A DNA stretch of 64,000 nt. Source: Atopobiaceae bacterium. GTDB lineage: Bacteria; Actinomycetota; Coriobacteriia; Coriobacteriales; Atopobiaceae. Positions 37,674-47,585 of this stretch are shown here, piece after piece. The position numbers and the translations under genes are program-made. The stretch lies in NCBI GenBank assembly GCA_017533825.1, contig JAFWIE010000078.1, forward strand, positions 1 through 64,000. Reading direction: 5' to 3'. The notes below the pieces were generated by a model. The model saw only the letters and a program-made list of their open reading frames with translations. It made no database searches and was not told the DNA's origin. How positions within the stretch are numbered: position 1 is the stretch's first letter; each line of letters begins with the position of its first letter.

Positions 37674-40016
37674 CTAGCCCCTCCTCTTCATCTGGCCTGC
37701 ACCCTCGCCGGGCATGAGGCGCCGCGCGTCGAATACCGACGGCACCCGACTGACGGACGAGAGAAGCGTGTCGAGCAGGTTCGCATCGCTGATGGCGACC
37801 AGGAACCGCAACCGCGCAACGCCTTCGCGGTTGATCGAGGTCGAGGCAGCGAGGATGTTTGCCCCCGCATCCGTGACCGCAATGGTGATGTCCTTGAGCA
37901 ACCCCATGCGATCCGACGCCTCGATCACGATCTCCACGTTGAACTCGGTCGCACCGGACGCGTCCCACTCGACCTCGATGAGACGCTCGGGGTTGAGCAT
38001 CAAGCTCTTGACGTTGGGGCAGTTGACGCGATGCACCGAGACGCCACGGCCGCGCGTGATGAATCCGACGATGTCGTCTCCTGCAACGGGATTGCAACAA
38101 TGTGCGAGGTGCACCATCAGGTCCGGATCGCCCTTCACCACGACGCCACAGCTCGACCGCTTCTTGTTGCGCTTCGTGGCAGGCGTGCGCGCGACGCGGA
38201 GGTGCTGCTCACCATCCTGTGCGAGCACGTTGGCCTGGCGCTCCTCCGCCTCCTTGCGCGCCTGTGCCAGCTGCTCAGGCGATCCGGCCTCCAGAACCGC
38301 TTGTATGCGGTTGGCGACCTGCTTCACGGAGGACTTGCCCAAGTGAATCGACTGGAAGAGCCGTTCCGGCGTCCGCGCGTCGAATTGCGAGAGAATCTGC
38401 TCGATGGCACGCGTGGTCCGCTTGGTGGAGATGCCGTAGCCGCGTTTGCGCAGCTCTCGGGCGAGCTCCGCACGTCCCTGCTCCGCATCGTCCGCCTTGC
38501 TCATCGTGGCAAAGTACTTGCGCACCTTCGCGCGCGCCGACGGCGTGACGACGATGTTCATCCAATCGCGCGAGGGCCGAGCGTTCTTGTTGGTGAGCAC
38601 CTCCACACGATCCCCCATTTGGAGGTGATACGTGAGCGGAACCACCGAACCGTTGACCTTGGCACCAACGCAGTGATTGCCCACCTCCGTGTGGACGGCA
38701 TAGGCAAAGTCAAGCGGCGTCGACTCGCGGCGCAGACTCATGACCTCTCCCCTCGGCGTAAAGACGAAGATCTCGCCCTCGAAGAGGTCCACGCGTAGGC
38801 TGTTGAGGAATTCGTGCGGGTCGTTGAGCTCGTCCTCGCCCACCCAATCCAGACTCCGACGGATGTGATTGATGGTCGAGTCGATGCTGCGGTCGTCCTT
38901 CGACATCTTGCCTTGGGACCCACCGGTCTTCTTGTACAGCCAGTGAGCCGCGACGCCGTACTCCGCGTGCTCGTGCATCTCCGCCGTACGTATCTGGACC
39001 TCGATCGGCCGTGCGTCGGGGCCGATGACGGTGGTGTGAAGCGACTGGTACAGATTGGCCTTGGGGGTCGCGATGTAATCCTTGAAGCGACCGGGAAGCG
39101 GATGCCACAGGGAATGCACGGCACCGAGGACCGTGTAGCACTCCTCAACTGTGTTGGTGATCACGCGCAGCGCGATGAGGTCGTAGATGTCGGTGAACTC
39201 CATGCCCCTGCGCTGCATCTTCTGGTAGATGGACCAGAGGTGCTTGGGGCGACCCGAAATCTGGAAGCTGCCCACGCCCACGCGCTGCAGCTCGTCCGAG
39301 AGCGCCTTGATCGCCTCGTCGGCATCCCGCTCTCGCTGGGCGCGGGAGTCCTGCACCATGCGTGCGATGCGCTCGTAATCCTCCGGTTCCAGATAGAAGA
39401 AGGAGAGGTCTTCGAGCTCCCACTTGATGGACGAGATGCCCAGACGATCTGCGAGCGGCGCGTAGACGTCCATGGTCTCGCGCGACTTGAACTCTCGCTT
39501 GTGCGGTGGAAGCGCCGCCAGCGTGCGCATGTTGTGCAGGCGATCGGCAATCTTGATTATCACGACGCGAATGTCCTTCGACATCGCGAGCACCATTTTG
39601 CGCAGGTTGAGCGCCTGCTTCTCGTCCATGTTTGAGACTTGGATGTTGGTGAGCTTCGTCACGCCGTCCACGAGCTCGGCAACCGTGGTGCCAAATCGCT
39701 CCGCGAGGTCGTCAAGCGTGGCCGTCGTATCCTCTACGGTGTCGTGCAGCAATGCAGCGCACACGGTATCTGCATCCATGTGCAGATCCTTTGCCAAGAT
39801 CAGGGCAACTTCCACGGGATGGTTAATGTACGGCTCACCCGAACGGCGCCGTTGCGCACGATGAAACTCCGCCGCGAATCGATAGGCGCGCTCCGTCTTC
39901 TCGCAACTCTCCGGGTCCAAATAGCTTGCGCACGCCGTTTGCAAGAGCCGATAGTTGTCCGCACCGGGGATGTCGTAGTCCACTCCTTGCGATACCCGCG
40001 TTTCCCTCACTCTCAT
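37674..40016 (-). CDS. rel: Bifunctional (p)ppGpp synthetase/hydrolase
   Basis: 780 aa. Domain order of long RSH proteins: HD hydrolase (INHPVEVALILAKDL, LLHDTVEDT, IKIADRLHNMRTL), synthetase (GRPKHLWSIYQKMQRRGMEF, TDIYDLIALRVI, GRFKDYIATPKANLYQSLHT), TGS (FTPRGEVMSLRRESTPLDFAYAVH, read as two parts), a Zn-finger/helical region (CCNPVAGDDIVGFITRGRGVSVH) and C-terminal ACT domain. Both the H-D-x-x-E-D of the hydrolase and the synthetase motifs are intact, so it should make and destroy the alarmone in response to uncharged tRNA on the ribosome. Gene order recJ-rel-MBL with 18- and 1-base gaps indicates one operon. Confidence 0.97.
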   Translation of the reverse strand: MRVRETRVSQGVDYDIPGADNYRLLQTACASYLDPESCEKTERAYRFAAEFHRAQRRRSGEPYINHPVEVALILAKDLHMDADTVCAALLHDTVEDTTATLDDLAERFGTTVAELVDGVTKLTNIQVSNMDEKQALNLRKMVLAMSKDIRVVIIKIADRLHNMRTLAALPPHKREFKSRETMDVYAPLADRLGISSIKWELEDLSFFYLEPEDYERIARMVQDSRAQRERDADEAIKALSDELQRVGVGSFQISGRPKHLWSIYQKMQRRGMEFTDIYDLIALRVITNTVEECYTVLGAVHSLWHPLPGRFKDYIATPKANLYQSLHTTVIGPDARPIEVQIRTAEMHEHAEYGVAAHWLYKKTGGSQGKMSKDDRSIDSTINHIRRSLDWVGEDELNDPHEFLNSLRVDLFEGEIFVFTPRGEVMSLRRESTPLDFAYAVHTEVGNHCVGAKVNGSVVPLTYHLQMGDRVEVLTNKNARPSRDWMNIVVTPSARAKVRKYFATMSKADDAEQGRAELARELRKRGYGISTKRTTRAIEQILSQFDARTPERLFQSIHLGKSSVKQVANRIQAVLEAGSPEQLAQARKEAEERQANVLAQDGEQHLRVARTPATKRNKKRSSCGVVVKGDPDLMVHLAHCCNPVAGDDIVGFITRGRGVSVHRVNCPNVKSLMLNPERLIEVEWDASGATEFNVEIVIEASDRMGLLKDITIAVTDAGANILAASTSINREGVARLRFLVAISDANLLDTLLSSVSRVPSVFDARRLMPGEGAGQMKRRG

Positions 40017-40034
40017 GCGCCCGGCTCCCCTCTC

Positions 40035-43000
40035 TTATCCGTCCACCGTCTTGCCGAAGCCCGGAACAATGGGCCTGTTGATGCGACAGAGCATTTCCTG
40101 CGCGGTAGCCGAGAGCACCCAGTCGCGAAAGCGGGTGAACTCCCTCACCGAACGCAGGCCCTCACTGTAACGTATGGAGCTTTGTAAATCCGCATGTGCG
40201 GGAGAAGCATTCAACCGGATACGACGGCTTTCTCCGAAGCCCTCTATATCCAGGAAACCAAGTTCGTCAAAGACGGCGATGCCTGCGGCAACTGCGGCGC
40301 CGTCGAGCCGTGCGTTACGGTCTTGTGCAAACACCATCTGCGCCAAGATGTCGTCCTCAATGCTGAGCGGCTGTCCACCCGCCATGCCCGCTTCCTTCCG
40401 CAATATGCGGTACAACGTGACCAAGTCGGAACGTGTCGGAGCGGACGATGAGAGCAGCGACTCGTTGATGCGCGCATCCCGGCTGCCAAAGAGCAGGTGA
40501 ATCTGCGCGGGACGTCCATCCCTGCCCGCACGCCCGCTCATCTGGTTGAACTCCGTCGCCCCAAACGGCATGTGGTATAGGACCACGTCACGAATGCCGG
40601 GGAGATTGACCCCCTCCCCAAAGGCGCTCGTCGCAATAATGCAGCTCAGCCGACCGTCACGAAACGCACGCTCGATTCTCGTGCGATGGCCCCTGGAGAG
40701 GCCGGCATGGTAGAACGAGATGCGCTCGCCAATCTCTGGGATGCGTGCGCGCAGGGTACGCGTCAGCATGACGGACTGGTCGCGCGAGTTCACGTACACG
40801 ACGCACTTCTCGCCTGCGGCAACGATGGAGGCAAGGTAGAGGTCCCGCTCCCGCAGGTCCCGATGGTCGTCAATCGCGAGGTTGGGTCGCACGGTACGGT
40901 CGACGATTACGTCCTCGTCGCGTATGGAGAGAAGGCGGCATACCTCACGCGCGATGGGCGTCGAGGCAGTCGCCGTCACGGCGAGCGCCACGGGATTGCC
41001 CAAGTCTCGCAGGATGCGATCCAGCTCCTCGTACGCCTCGCGATTGCCCGACTTCGCCACGCCCGCATGATGAGCCTCGTCCACGACGAGAAATCCCACC
41101 CTGCCTGACTCGGCAAAGCGCTCCGTGTGTATGGCGAGAAACTCCGGCGTGGTGAGCACGACGTCCACCGCACCGCTCTTCAGCCCGTCAAAGACTTCCG
41201 TCCGCTCCTCCGTGCTCGACTCGCCCGTCATCACCCGTACCGAAACGCCAAGCTCTGCCAAGTCCGCCGTCAGGTGGAACGCTTGGTCCGAGACCAGCGC
41301 CCTCAAGGGGAAGACGAAGACGCTCGCGAGGCCATTCGCCAAGGCAAGCCGCGCGGCATGAAGGTGGAAGATAAGCGACTTTCCCCTGCCCGTCGCCATC
41401 ACACAGAACGTGGAGCGTCCCTCTGCAAGTCGCGAGAGGGCCTCGTCCTGCGCGGGAAGCAGCGACGATGAACCGATAAGCTGCGTTCGCAGGTGATCAG
41501 TGAGCTGTGCGAGAGGCATCTGCGCACACCTCGCACGTGGAACCACAGAATCTGCTCTGCACGCAAGCGACCCATCGACACCTGCAGACGACGTGAAGGA
41601 CCTGCCCGAACGCTCCCCGCTGGCCACATCCTCGAGCGCAGCATCATCCCGATACAGGATGTCGCGCACCATGAGTTTCGCCTGAGTCCTCCCCTGCCAT
41701 GTCTCGCTTACGGCGTCCGCGACCAAGTCCACCAGACCCTCACACGCATACGCCTTGTTCATGTGTGGCGTGCGAAACATAATGGCCGGAATCGAGTTCA
41801 CGCCGTCCGTAGCGACGAAGCGAAGGTGGTTCGCATCGTAGCCAACGCGCGCCCGATTGCGCATGAACACGCCGCGCACCCCGATGAGCGGCCGTTTGTT
41901 GCCCTGTCCGAAGGGCTGCAAGGACTCAAGCTGCTGAATATCTGACAATCCGAGCTCGCCGAGCGAGGCAACTGCCGTCACCTCGCCTCGATCCTCGAAT
42001 TGCTCATCGGGCAACTCTGTCATCACCTGCTGCATCCGCCGACGGAACTCATCCACACGACTTGCCTCGCAGGTAACGCCAACAGCGCCCGCATGACCAC
42101 CAAAGCGCACGAGAACGTCCGAGCACTGCTCGACGGCATGGAACAAGTCTACCGAACCAACACTTCGACCAGAGCCGCGCGCGATGCCGTCGCTCACGGT
42201 GAAGATGATGGTGGGCACATGGTATATGCTCACGATCCTGCTCGCCACGATGCCCTTGACACCCTCGTGCCAGCCCTCCCCGGCAAGCACGATCACACGC
42301 TCGCCGTCATAGGACTTCTTGAGCAGGGCTATGGCCTCATCCGAGAGCCTTGCCTCCGTCTCCCGTCGCTCCGTGTTGATGCGCTCCAGGGAAGCCGCAA
42401 GCACGGCAGCTTGCGCCGGATCATCGGAGATGAGCAGGTCGAAGGCGGTATCCGTGCTGCCCATGCGACCGGCCGCATTGAGGCGGGGGATGAGCGAGAA
42501 GGGCAGGTTGTCGGAGGTGACCTGCGTGAGGTCGCACTTGGCCGTAGCCGCAAGCGCGACGATGCCGGGACGCGTGGAATAACGCATGCGCGCGATTCCC
42601 TCCGCCACGAGCGAGCGGTTCTCGCCTTGCAGCAGCATCATGTCGGAGATGGTCCCCATGGCAGCGAGGTCGACATACGACTGCCACAGATCGGGCTTGC
42701 CGAGACGGCTCCCCAGGACGCATACCAGCTTGAGTGCCACGCCGACGCCAGCAAGCTCACGCGAGGCACAGTCCTCCGACATCTTGGGGTCCGTAACGGG
42801 AACGCCTTGCGGAACGAGGTCGCCCGGTTCGTGGTGATCGGTTATCACTACGTCGATGCCCTGCTCAAGAAGCCATGCGACTTCGTTGGCCGCGGCAATC
42901 CCATTGTCCACCGTCACGATGAGTTGCGGATTGCAGTCCGAGATCACCCGGTTCAGCGCCTCACGAGAAAGGCCGTAGCCCTCTCCAAAGCGATGCGGAA

Positions 43001-43352
43001 TAAAGGGATGCGCGTGCGCGCCGAGCTCCCTCAAGGCCAAGGTGAGCAGGCACGTGGAAGTCATTCCATCGACGTCAAAGTCACCGAAGACGGCGATGCA
43101 CTCGCCGTCCTCAATCGCGCGCTCAACTCGATCCGCAACCGCGCGCATACCGGGGATCTCGTAGGGATCCACCCAGTCTCTTACTAAGGAAGGCGCCAGG
43201 TAACGTCGCGCCTCTTCAGGGTCGCATACCCCTCGCGCACACAGCACGCGCGCCACGAGTGGAGGGATGCCGAGCTCCTCGCACAGCACACGTTCAGACT
43301 CCCCATGACGGGGAAGCACATCCCAACGTTTGCTGTCGAGAAGCCCGCTCAT
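40035..43352 (-). CDS. recJ: RecJ exonuclease fused to RecQ-like helicase
   Basis: 1105 aa. Residues 1-~560 are a RecJ 5'-3' ssDNA exonuclease: FGDFDVDGMTS (DHH motif I), VTVDNGIAAANE, DVVITDHHEPG, DLAAMGTISDMM, the DHHA1 block RFGGHAGAVGVT and the OB-like region. Residues ~615-1105 form a RecQ-type SF2 helicase: Q-like LLPAQDEAL, Walker A MATGRGKSLIF, DEAH box LVVDEAHHAG, TATAS, FYHAGLSRGHR, ATSAFGEGVNLPGIRDVV and QMSGRAGRDGRPAQ, then a winged-helix-like end. The linker carries Ser/Arg-rich sequence. In most bacteria RecJ and RecQ are separate and act together in the RecF pathway; here they are one chain. A linker frameshift is excluded because the frame is open throughout. Confidence 0.95.
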   Translation of the reverse strand: MSGLLDSKRWDVLPRHGESERVLCEELGIPPLVARVLCARGVCDPEEARRYLAPSLVRDWVDPYEIPGMRAVADRVERAIEDGECIAVFGDFDVDGMTSTCLLTLALRELGAHAHPFIPHRFGEGYGLSREALNRVISDCNPQLIVTVDNGIAAANEVAWLLEQGIDVVITDHHEPGDLVPQGVPVTDPKMSEDCASRELAGVGVALKLVCVLGSRLGKPDLWQSYVDLAAMGTISDMMLLQGENRSLVAEGIARMRYSTRPGIVALAATAKCDLTQVTSDNLPFSLIPRLNAAGRMGSTDTAFDLLISDDPAQAAVLAASLERINTERRETEARLSDEAIALLKKSYDGERVIVLAGEGWHEGVKGIVASRIVSIYHVPTIIFTVSDGIARGSGRSVGSVDLFHAVEQCSDVLVRFGGHAGAVGVTCEASRVDEFRRRMQQVMTELPDEQFEDRGEVTAVASLGELGLSDIQQLESLQPFGQGNKRPLIGVRGVFMRNRARVGYDANHLRFVATDGVNSIPAIMFRTPHMNKAYACEGLVDLVADAVSETWQGRTQAKLMVRDILYRDDAALEDVASGERSGRSFTSSAGVDGSLACRADSVVPRARCAQMPLAQLTDHLRTQLIGSSSLLPAQDEALSRLAEGRSTFCVMATGRGKSLIFHLHAARLALANGLASVFVFPLRALVSDQAFHLTADLAELGVSVRVMTGESSTEERTEVFDGLKSGAVDVVLTTPEFLAIHTERFAESGRVGFLVVDEAHHAGVAKSGNREAYEELDRILRDLGNPVALAVTATASTPIAREVCRLLSIRDEDVIVDRTVRPNLAIDDHRDLRERDLYLASIVAAGEKCVVYVNSRDQSVMLTRTLRARIPEIGERISFYHAGLSRGHRTRIERAFRDGRLSCIIATSAFGEGVNLPGIRDVVLYHMPFGATEFNQMSGRAGRDGRPAQIHLLFGSRDARINESLLSSSAPTRSDLVTLYRILRKEAGMAGGQPLSIEDDILAQMVFAQDRNARLDGAAVAAGIAVFDELGFLDIEGFGESRRIRLNASPAHADLQSSIRYSEGLRSVREFTRFRDWVLSATAQEMLCRINRPIVPGFGKTVDG

Positions 43353-43364
43353 GAAACCCCTCGC

Positions 43365-44801
43365 TTAGGACGCCTCAGTCGAAGCTGACGGAGCTTCCGC
43401 CACATCTACTACGATGCCCCACGATGCGGCGTCCTTCTGCATCGCGCCGGTTGCGAGTACGCGCAGGAGGGGTCCCTCAAAGACGAGGATGGCCACGATG
43501 CTGGCAACCAGGCCAATCAGGACGGAGAGGCCAATCTCTCGCAGCAAGCCCATTGGAAGGAACAGGAAGACGATCGAGATGACGCCGACGCACGCCACAG
43601 GAAGAGCGAACGGCTTCAGGGAGTCAGATACGGCGCTCAACGAGGAGCCGCGCACGCTCTTCCCAGACTTGGCAAGCGCGAGGAACTTGTGTGCAACGAG
43701 CCAAGAGGCGCAAACACCACAGGCGCACGTAAGTCCCCCACAAATCAGGGAGGTGATCGTGAGGACGTAGACCTCAATGCTCGACGTGATTGCCATGAGG
43801 CCGAGCATCAGAGCCGCGAGCACCAGCTCGGTCGCAAGCACGATGAGACCAGTCTTGCGCATCTTGACGTAGGCAGCCACACCGACTGCAATCGCGGCGA
43901 CAGCGGCTCCGATTGCAATGCCACGAAGCGTACCCTCGCCTGCCAACGGGCCGATATCCTGAGAATCGGTAAGCTTGAGGTTGGTCGGAAGCTGCTGGGA
44001 GTCGAGGACTGCCTTCAGCGCGCCCGCCTCCTCCTGAGTGAAGCCGCCGGAGATGGAGACCTGACCGCCCTCGATTCGCTCCGAGACGCCCGGAGCAGAG
44101 ATGACGTTGCCATCGACGACGATCGCAATCGCGCCGTGGTCCTTGGCAAGCTCCTCGGTGACGTCTGCAAAGGTCTCTGCGCCCTTCTCGTCAAAGGTGA
44201 TGGTCACCGCATAGACACCGTCGCTCACCAACGTGGTCTCGCATGACGTCACGTCCTTGTTGGAGAGGAATGGCGTGTAGGTGCCCTCCTTGAGCGTGAC
44301 ATCCTTCGCCCCTGCGTTGAGCAGCGTCAGTGCGTCCGCGTCACCGATCTCGTCCACGCGAACGAACTCGAGGACGCCGGCACCACCCACTGACTCGGCG
44401 ATGCGCTTGCCGTCCAGGTTCCAAGGCAGCTTGATGACCACAGAGTCGTTACCGGAGGGATCTACTGCGTACTCCGCAAGGCCAATTGCGCCGAGACGCC
44501 CCTTGATGGTGGAAACAGCGGTGCTCTGTTCGTCGGAGCCGAGCTCCTTGCTTGCGGTCATGGTCTGTGCCGTGCCACCCTTGAACCACAAACCGCGCGT
44601 GATGCGCTCTTGCATGGGCATCGCACAGATGATGCTGCCCACACAACACACGAGCACCAACGCTATGACCGCCATGCGTCGACGGCGATCGGCAGCGGTA
44701 CGCTTGCCACGATCCTGGGCCGAGCGTCTGCCCGTCCCCTCAGCCTCATTCCAGCCTGCGACACCCGTCTTGCGCGTCGCGGCCTCCTTGCTTCGAGCCA
44801 T
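43365..44801 (-). CDS. secD: SecD-type protein translocase subunit
   Basis: 478 aa, ATG behind AGAGGGAC. Basic N-terminus, first membrane helix (AVIALVLVCCVGSIICAMPM), the large extracytoplasmic P1 region (LWFKGGTAQTMT, STIKGRLGAIGL, VVIKLPW, EGGQVSISGGFTQEEAGAL, LPTNLKL) and five C-terminal helices (RGIAIGAAVAAIAVG through LREIGLSVLIGLVASIV). SecD uses proton motive force to pull exported proteins from SecYEG. No secF is adjacent and the C-terminal helices lack the usual D/E-rich motif wording, so it may be a diverged variant. It has its own likely promoter (TTGTGT...TAAACT) in the 179-base gap after tgt. Confidence 0.85.
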   Translation of the reverse strand: MARSKEAATRKTGVAGWNEAEGTGRRSAQDRGKRTAADRRRRMAVIALVLVCCVGSIICAMPMQERITRGLWFKGGTAQTMTASKELGSDEQSTAVSTIKGRLGAIGLAEYAVDPSGNDSVVIKLPWNLDGKRIAESVGGAGVLEFVRVDEIGDADALTLLNAGAKDVTLKEGTYTPFLSNKDVTSCETTLVSDGVYAVTITFDEKGAETFADVTEELAKDHGAIAIVVDGNVISAPGVSERIEGGQVSISGGFTQEEAGALKAVLDSQQLPTNLKLTDSQDIGPLAGEGTLRGIAIGAAVAAIAVGVAAYVKMRKTGLIVLATELVLAALMLGLMAITSSIEVYVLTITSLICGGLTCACGVCASWLVAHKFLALAKSGKSVRGSSLSAVSDSLKPFALPVACVGVISIVFLFLPMGLLREIGLSVLIGLVASIVAILVFEGPLLRVLATGAMQKDAASWGIVVDVAEAPSASTEAS

Positions 44802-44980
44802 TGCAGTCCCTCTTTCGCATACATATGTCCTGCATATGAGTAACTTATGGAGTTTAGCATGCTCTGCACGGCAGACACAAGGACAATTTCATGCGCATGT
44901 TTTGATTCAAACCTGCACCATGAGGAGGTCGCCGGTTTCGCGAGGGGCATTCCTTTGAGAAAACCCCTATGAGAAAACCC

Positions 44981-46120
44981 TTAGAAGTCGTTGACGGCAG
45001 CGCTCTGCTCCCAATCGTCGACGAAGGATGCGTACGTTCCCTCGATGATCGCCTCTCGTGCGCGTCGCATGAGGTCAAGCAGATAGTATATGTTGTGCAG
45101 CGAGAGCAGCTGTGCTCCCACCATCTCGTGCTGCTTCACCAGATGGTGCACGTAGGCTCGCGAGAAACCCCCTGCGCAGGCAGGACACGTGCAGTGCTCG
45201 TCAAGCGGCCGCGCGTCATGCGCGAAACGCGCGTTCTTGAGGTTCATGCGTCCCTCGCTCGAGAACGCCGTCCCCATGCGCGCGGTCCTGGTGGGCAGCA
45301 CACAGTCGAACATGTCGATGCCACAGGCAACTCCGCGAACGAGCGTCGTGGGATTGCCCACCCCCATGAGGTAGCGCGGCTTTCCCTTGGGCATGTGCTC
45401 GCTCACGAGGGGCGTCAGGGACTCGAACATCGTCTCGTGGCTCTCTCCCACGGAGTACCCGCCGATGCCATAGCCCGGGAAGTCACCGCACTCCTCGAGG
45501 TGAGCCAGCGAACGAAGTCGCAGGTCAAGGTCCATGCCACCCTGCACGATGCCAAAGAGCGCCTGGTCCTTGCGCGTATGGGCGGCCCAGCAGCGCTCAG
45601 CCCATCGGCTCGAGAGCTCCACGGCTCGCTCGACGAACGCACGAGGCGACGGATAGCCGGGGCACTGGTCGAGCTGCATCACGATGTCCGCGCCAAGCAG
45701 CTGCGCGATGCGCATGTTCTCCTCGGGAGTCCAGCTCATGCGCTCGCCACCATAGTCGACCGCCCTGAACTGCACGCCATCATTCGAGAGTTTGAAGTGG
45801 TCACCCAGGCTGAACACCTGGAATCCTCCCGAGTCCGTGAGGATGGGACCGTTCCATCGCATGAACCCATGCAGACCGCCCATCTCGGCCACAAGCTCAG
45901 CCCCGGGTCGCACCGAGAGGTGGTACAGGTTTGCGAGCAGAATCTTCGTTCCCAGTTCCTTGAGTTGGGCGGGCAACAGACCCTTGACCGTCGCCTTGGT
46001 GCCGACGGGCATGAAGATGGGCGTGGGAACGTCTCCGTGGGGCGTATGGAACACGCCGGCACGCGCGCTCGTCTTTGGATCCTGCGCGATGACTTCGTAC
46101 GTGAACCACTTCTCAGACAT
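44981..46120 (-). CDS. tgt: tRNA-guanine transglycosylase
   Basis: 379 aa. Swaps G34 of tRNAs with GUN anticodons for a queuine or preQ1 base. Family signature: FMPVGTKATVKGL, ILLANLYHLSVRPG, LTDSGGFQVFSLG with the general Asp, IVQGGMDLDLR, GIDMFDCVLPTRTARMG with the nucleophile Asp, and the Zn site CTCPACAGGFSRAYVHHL. Complete length. The start overlaps the HAD gene by 8 bases. Works with QueA and QueH encoded at 48.9-52.4 kb. Confidence 0.97.
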   Translation of the reverse strand: MSEKWFTYEVIAQDPKTSARAGVFHTPHGDVPTPIFMPVGTKATVKGLLPAQLKELGTKILLANLYHLSVRPGAELVAEMGGLHGFMRWNGPILTDSGGFQVFSLGDHFKLSNDGVQFRAVDYGGERMSWTPEENMRIAQLLGADIVMQLDQCPGYPSPRAFVERAVELSSRWAERCWAAHTRKDQALFGIVQGGMDLDLRLRSLAHLEECGDFPGYGIGGYSVGESHETMFESLTPLVSEHMPKGKPRYLMGVGNPTTLVRGVACGIDMFDCVLPTRTARMGTAFSSEGRMNLKNARFAHDARPLDEHCTCPACAGGFSRAYVHHLVKQHEMVGAQLLSLHNIYYLLDLMRRAREAIIEGTYASFVDDWEQSAAVNDF

Positions 46121-47108
46121 ATCTGACCCCTTCCCTGAGCCCGCCTGCCGCGAGCATGCTCTCTATCCATACCGCAACGCCGTCCTGGTCGACAGCAGGG
46201 CACACCTCAAAGGCCGCTTCCTTCACCTCATCATCCGCGTTGCCCACGGCGACGAAGCGCCCTACCGCTGCGGCCAGCGGCAGGTCGTTGCCACCGTCAC
46301 CAAACGCGACGGCACGGTCCGGCGCAATGCCCAGCCGGTCCAGAAGTGCCTGCGCTCCCGTACCCTTGCTGACTCCGTGCGCCGTCACCTCGAGCTCGGT
46401 GCGCCCCATGCGGACCACCTCAAACCTCCCGTCGGCGCGCAACCGCTCAGCCGCCCTTGCGCATGCGTCCGCATCGAGAATGCTGCACCCCATCTTCTCC
46501 ACGCCCTCCGCTGCCTTGAGGAGTTGGGGTTTGATGCTCACGACCTGACGCATCGTACCACGCGAGAACATGCGCGCCACATAGCGCATCCCACGCCACA
46601 TCGTCCGCAGCAGATGACGCACCATCCCACCTCCCGCAGCCGCATAACGGCTCGTCCGAGCGACAGCGCCCGTTCGGCCCGTAAGCATGTACGAGGCACC
46701 CTTCCACTCGAAGTACGCCCTTCCACCAAAGAAGACGTTCCACGCTGGTCGGAACTCCCGCAGCAGATCGTAGCAGTCGAGTGCATCGCGTTTGGAGAGA
46801 TTCTGGCTGACGAGGCACGTGCCATCATGCAACGAGATGACACTCGCCCCGTTCGAACACAGGGCGAAGTCCATGACCCCCGACTTGAGGATGCTTCGAT
46901 TCACCATGCAGAGCGGCCTGCCCGACGCGATGGAAAGCAAGTATCCGGCATCGTGGGCACGTCGAAGCGCGTCGAGCACTCGCTTCGACACCATGGAGCC
47001 TGCCTGCACGATGGTATCGTCCAAATCGAACAAGAGAAGCCCGACACCACGAAGGTGCCGGGCATTCAGTGCAAATGCTAAATCGCGTCCTTCTGTGGGA
47101 CTACTCAC
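46113..47108 (-). CDS. HAD hydrolase, Cof-like
   Basis: About 331 aa from GTG 47108, which overlaps the end of ptsH by 8 bases; the start is uncertain and a TTG just before FDLDDT is possible. HAD motifs: LLLFDLDDTIVQ (nucleophile Asp), IASGRPL, late Lys in GVSKGTGAQALL and VAFGDGGNDLPLAAAVG. The cap (FRPAWNVFFGGRAYFEW) is of the Cof/type IIB sort, used for sugar phosphates. The substrate is unknown; its place between ptsH and tgt is not a clear pathway link. Motif I has D-L-D-D-T in place of D-x-D-G-T. Confidence 0.85.
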   Translation of the reverse strand: MSSPTEGRDLAFALNARHLRGVGLLLFDLDDTIVQAGSMVSKRVLDALRRAHDAGYLLSIASGRPLCMVNRSILKSGVMDFALCSNGASVISLHDGTCLVSQNLSKRDALDCYDLLREFRPAWNVFFGGRAYFEWKGASYMLTGRTGAVARTSRYAAAGGGMVRHLLRTMWRGMRYVARMFSRGTMRQVVSIKPQLLKAAEGVEKMGCSILDADACARAAERLRADGRFEVVRMGRTELEVTAHGVSKGTGAQALLDRLGIAPDRAVAFGDGGNDLPLAAAVGRFVAVGNADDEVKEAAFEVCPAVDQDGVAVWIESMLAAGGLREGVRYV

Positions 47109-47373
47109 CAAAGCCGCTGTCCACGAGGGCGATGAGAGCGTCGAGAGCAGCCTGCTCGTCGGGACCGTCGCAAGCAATCTCGACCTTGGTGCCAGAGCCC
47201 ATGCCGGCAGCCAGGATCATCATGATGGACTTGGCGTTGACGGGAGCGGAGCCCTTGTCGACGTCCTTGATGGTGACGGAGCTCTCGTACTTCTTGGCCT
47301 CGGTCACGAAGACGGAAGCGGGGCGGGCGTGCAGGCCGGTGGCGTTAACGATGGACGTCTGCTTAGAAACCAT
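47101..47373 (-). CDS. ptsH: HPr phosphocarrier protein
   Basis: 90 aa from ATG 47373 (AAGGAG upstream). PTS phosphocarrier: ATGLHARPASVFV holds the phosphorylated His15, and KSIMMILAAGMG holds the Ser46 site that is phosphorylated by HPr kinase in Gram-positives. No ptsI follows; the downstream genes are HAD and tgt. Confidence 0.97.
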   Translation of the reverse strand: MVSKQTSIVNATGLHARPASVFVTEAKKYESSVTIKDVDKGSAPVNAKSIMMILAAGMGSGTKVEIACDGPDEQAALDALIALVDSGFGE

Positions 47374-47585
47374 GTGATGCTCCTTCGACTCGAACAATGG
47401 AGAAGACCCCGGTGGCCATCTCCCACGACACTAGAGAGGAGACTACCACACACATCGGCAGATTTGTCAAGCAACTCGCCGACTTGACCCACTTGTTCGT
47501 TAAGCGTGCAGTTTCGCGCCGCGCACGGCATGTGCGAATAGGGTTACAATCAGTGCGGATGTACAACACGAAAGGAATCTTGAGG

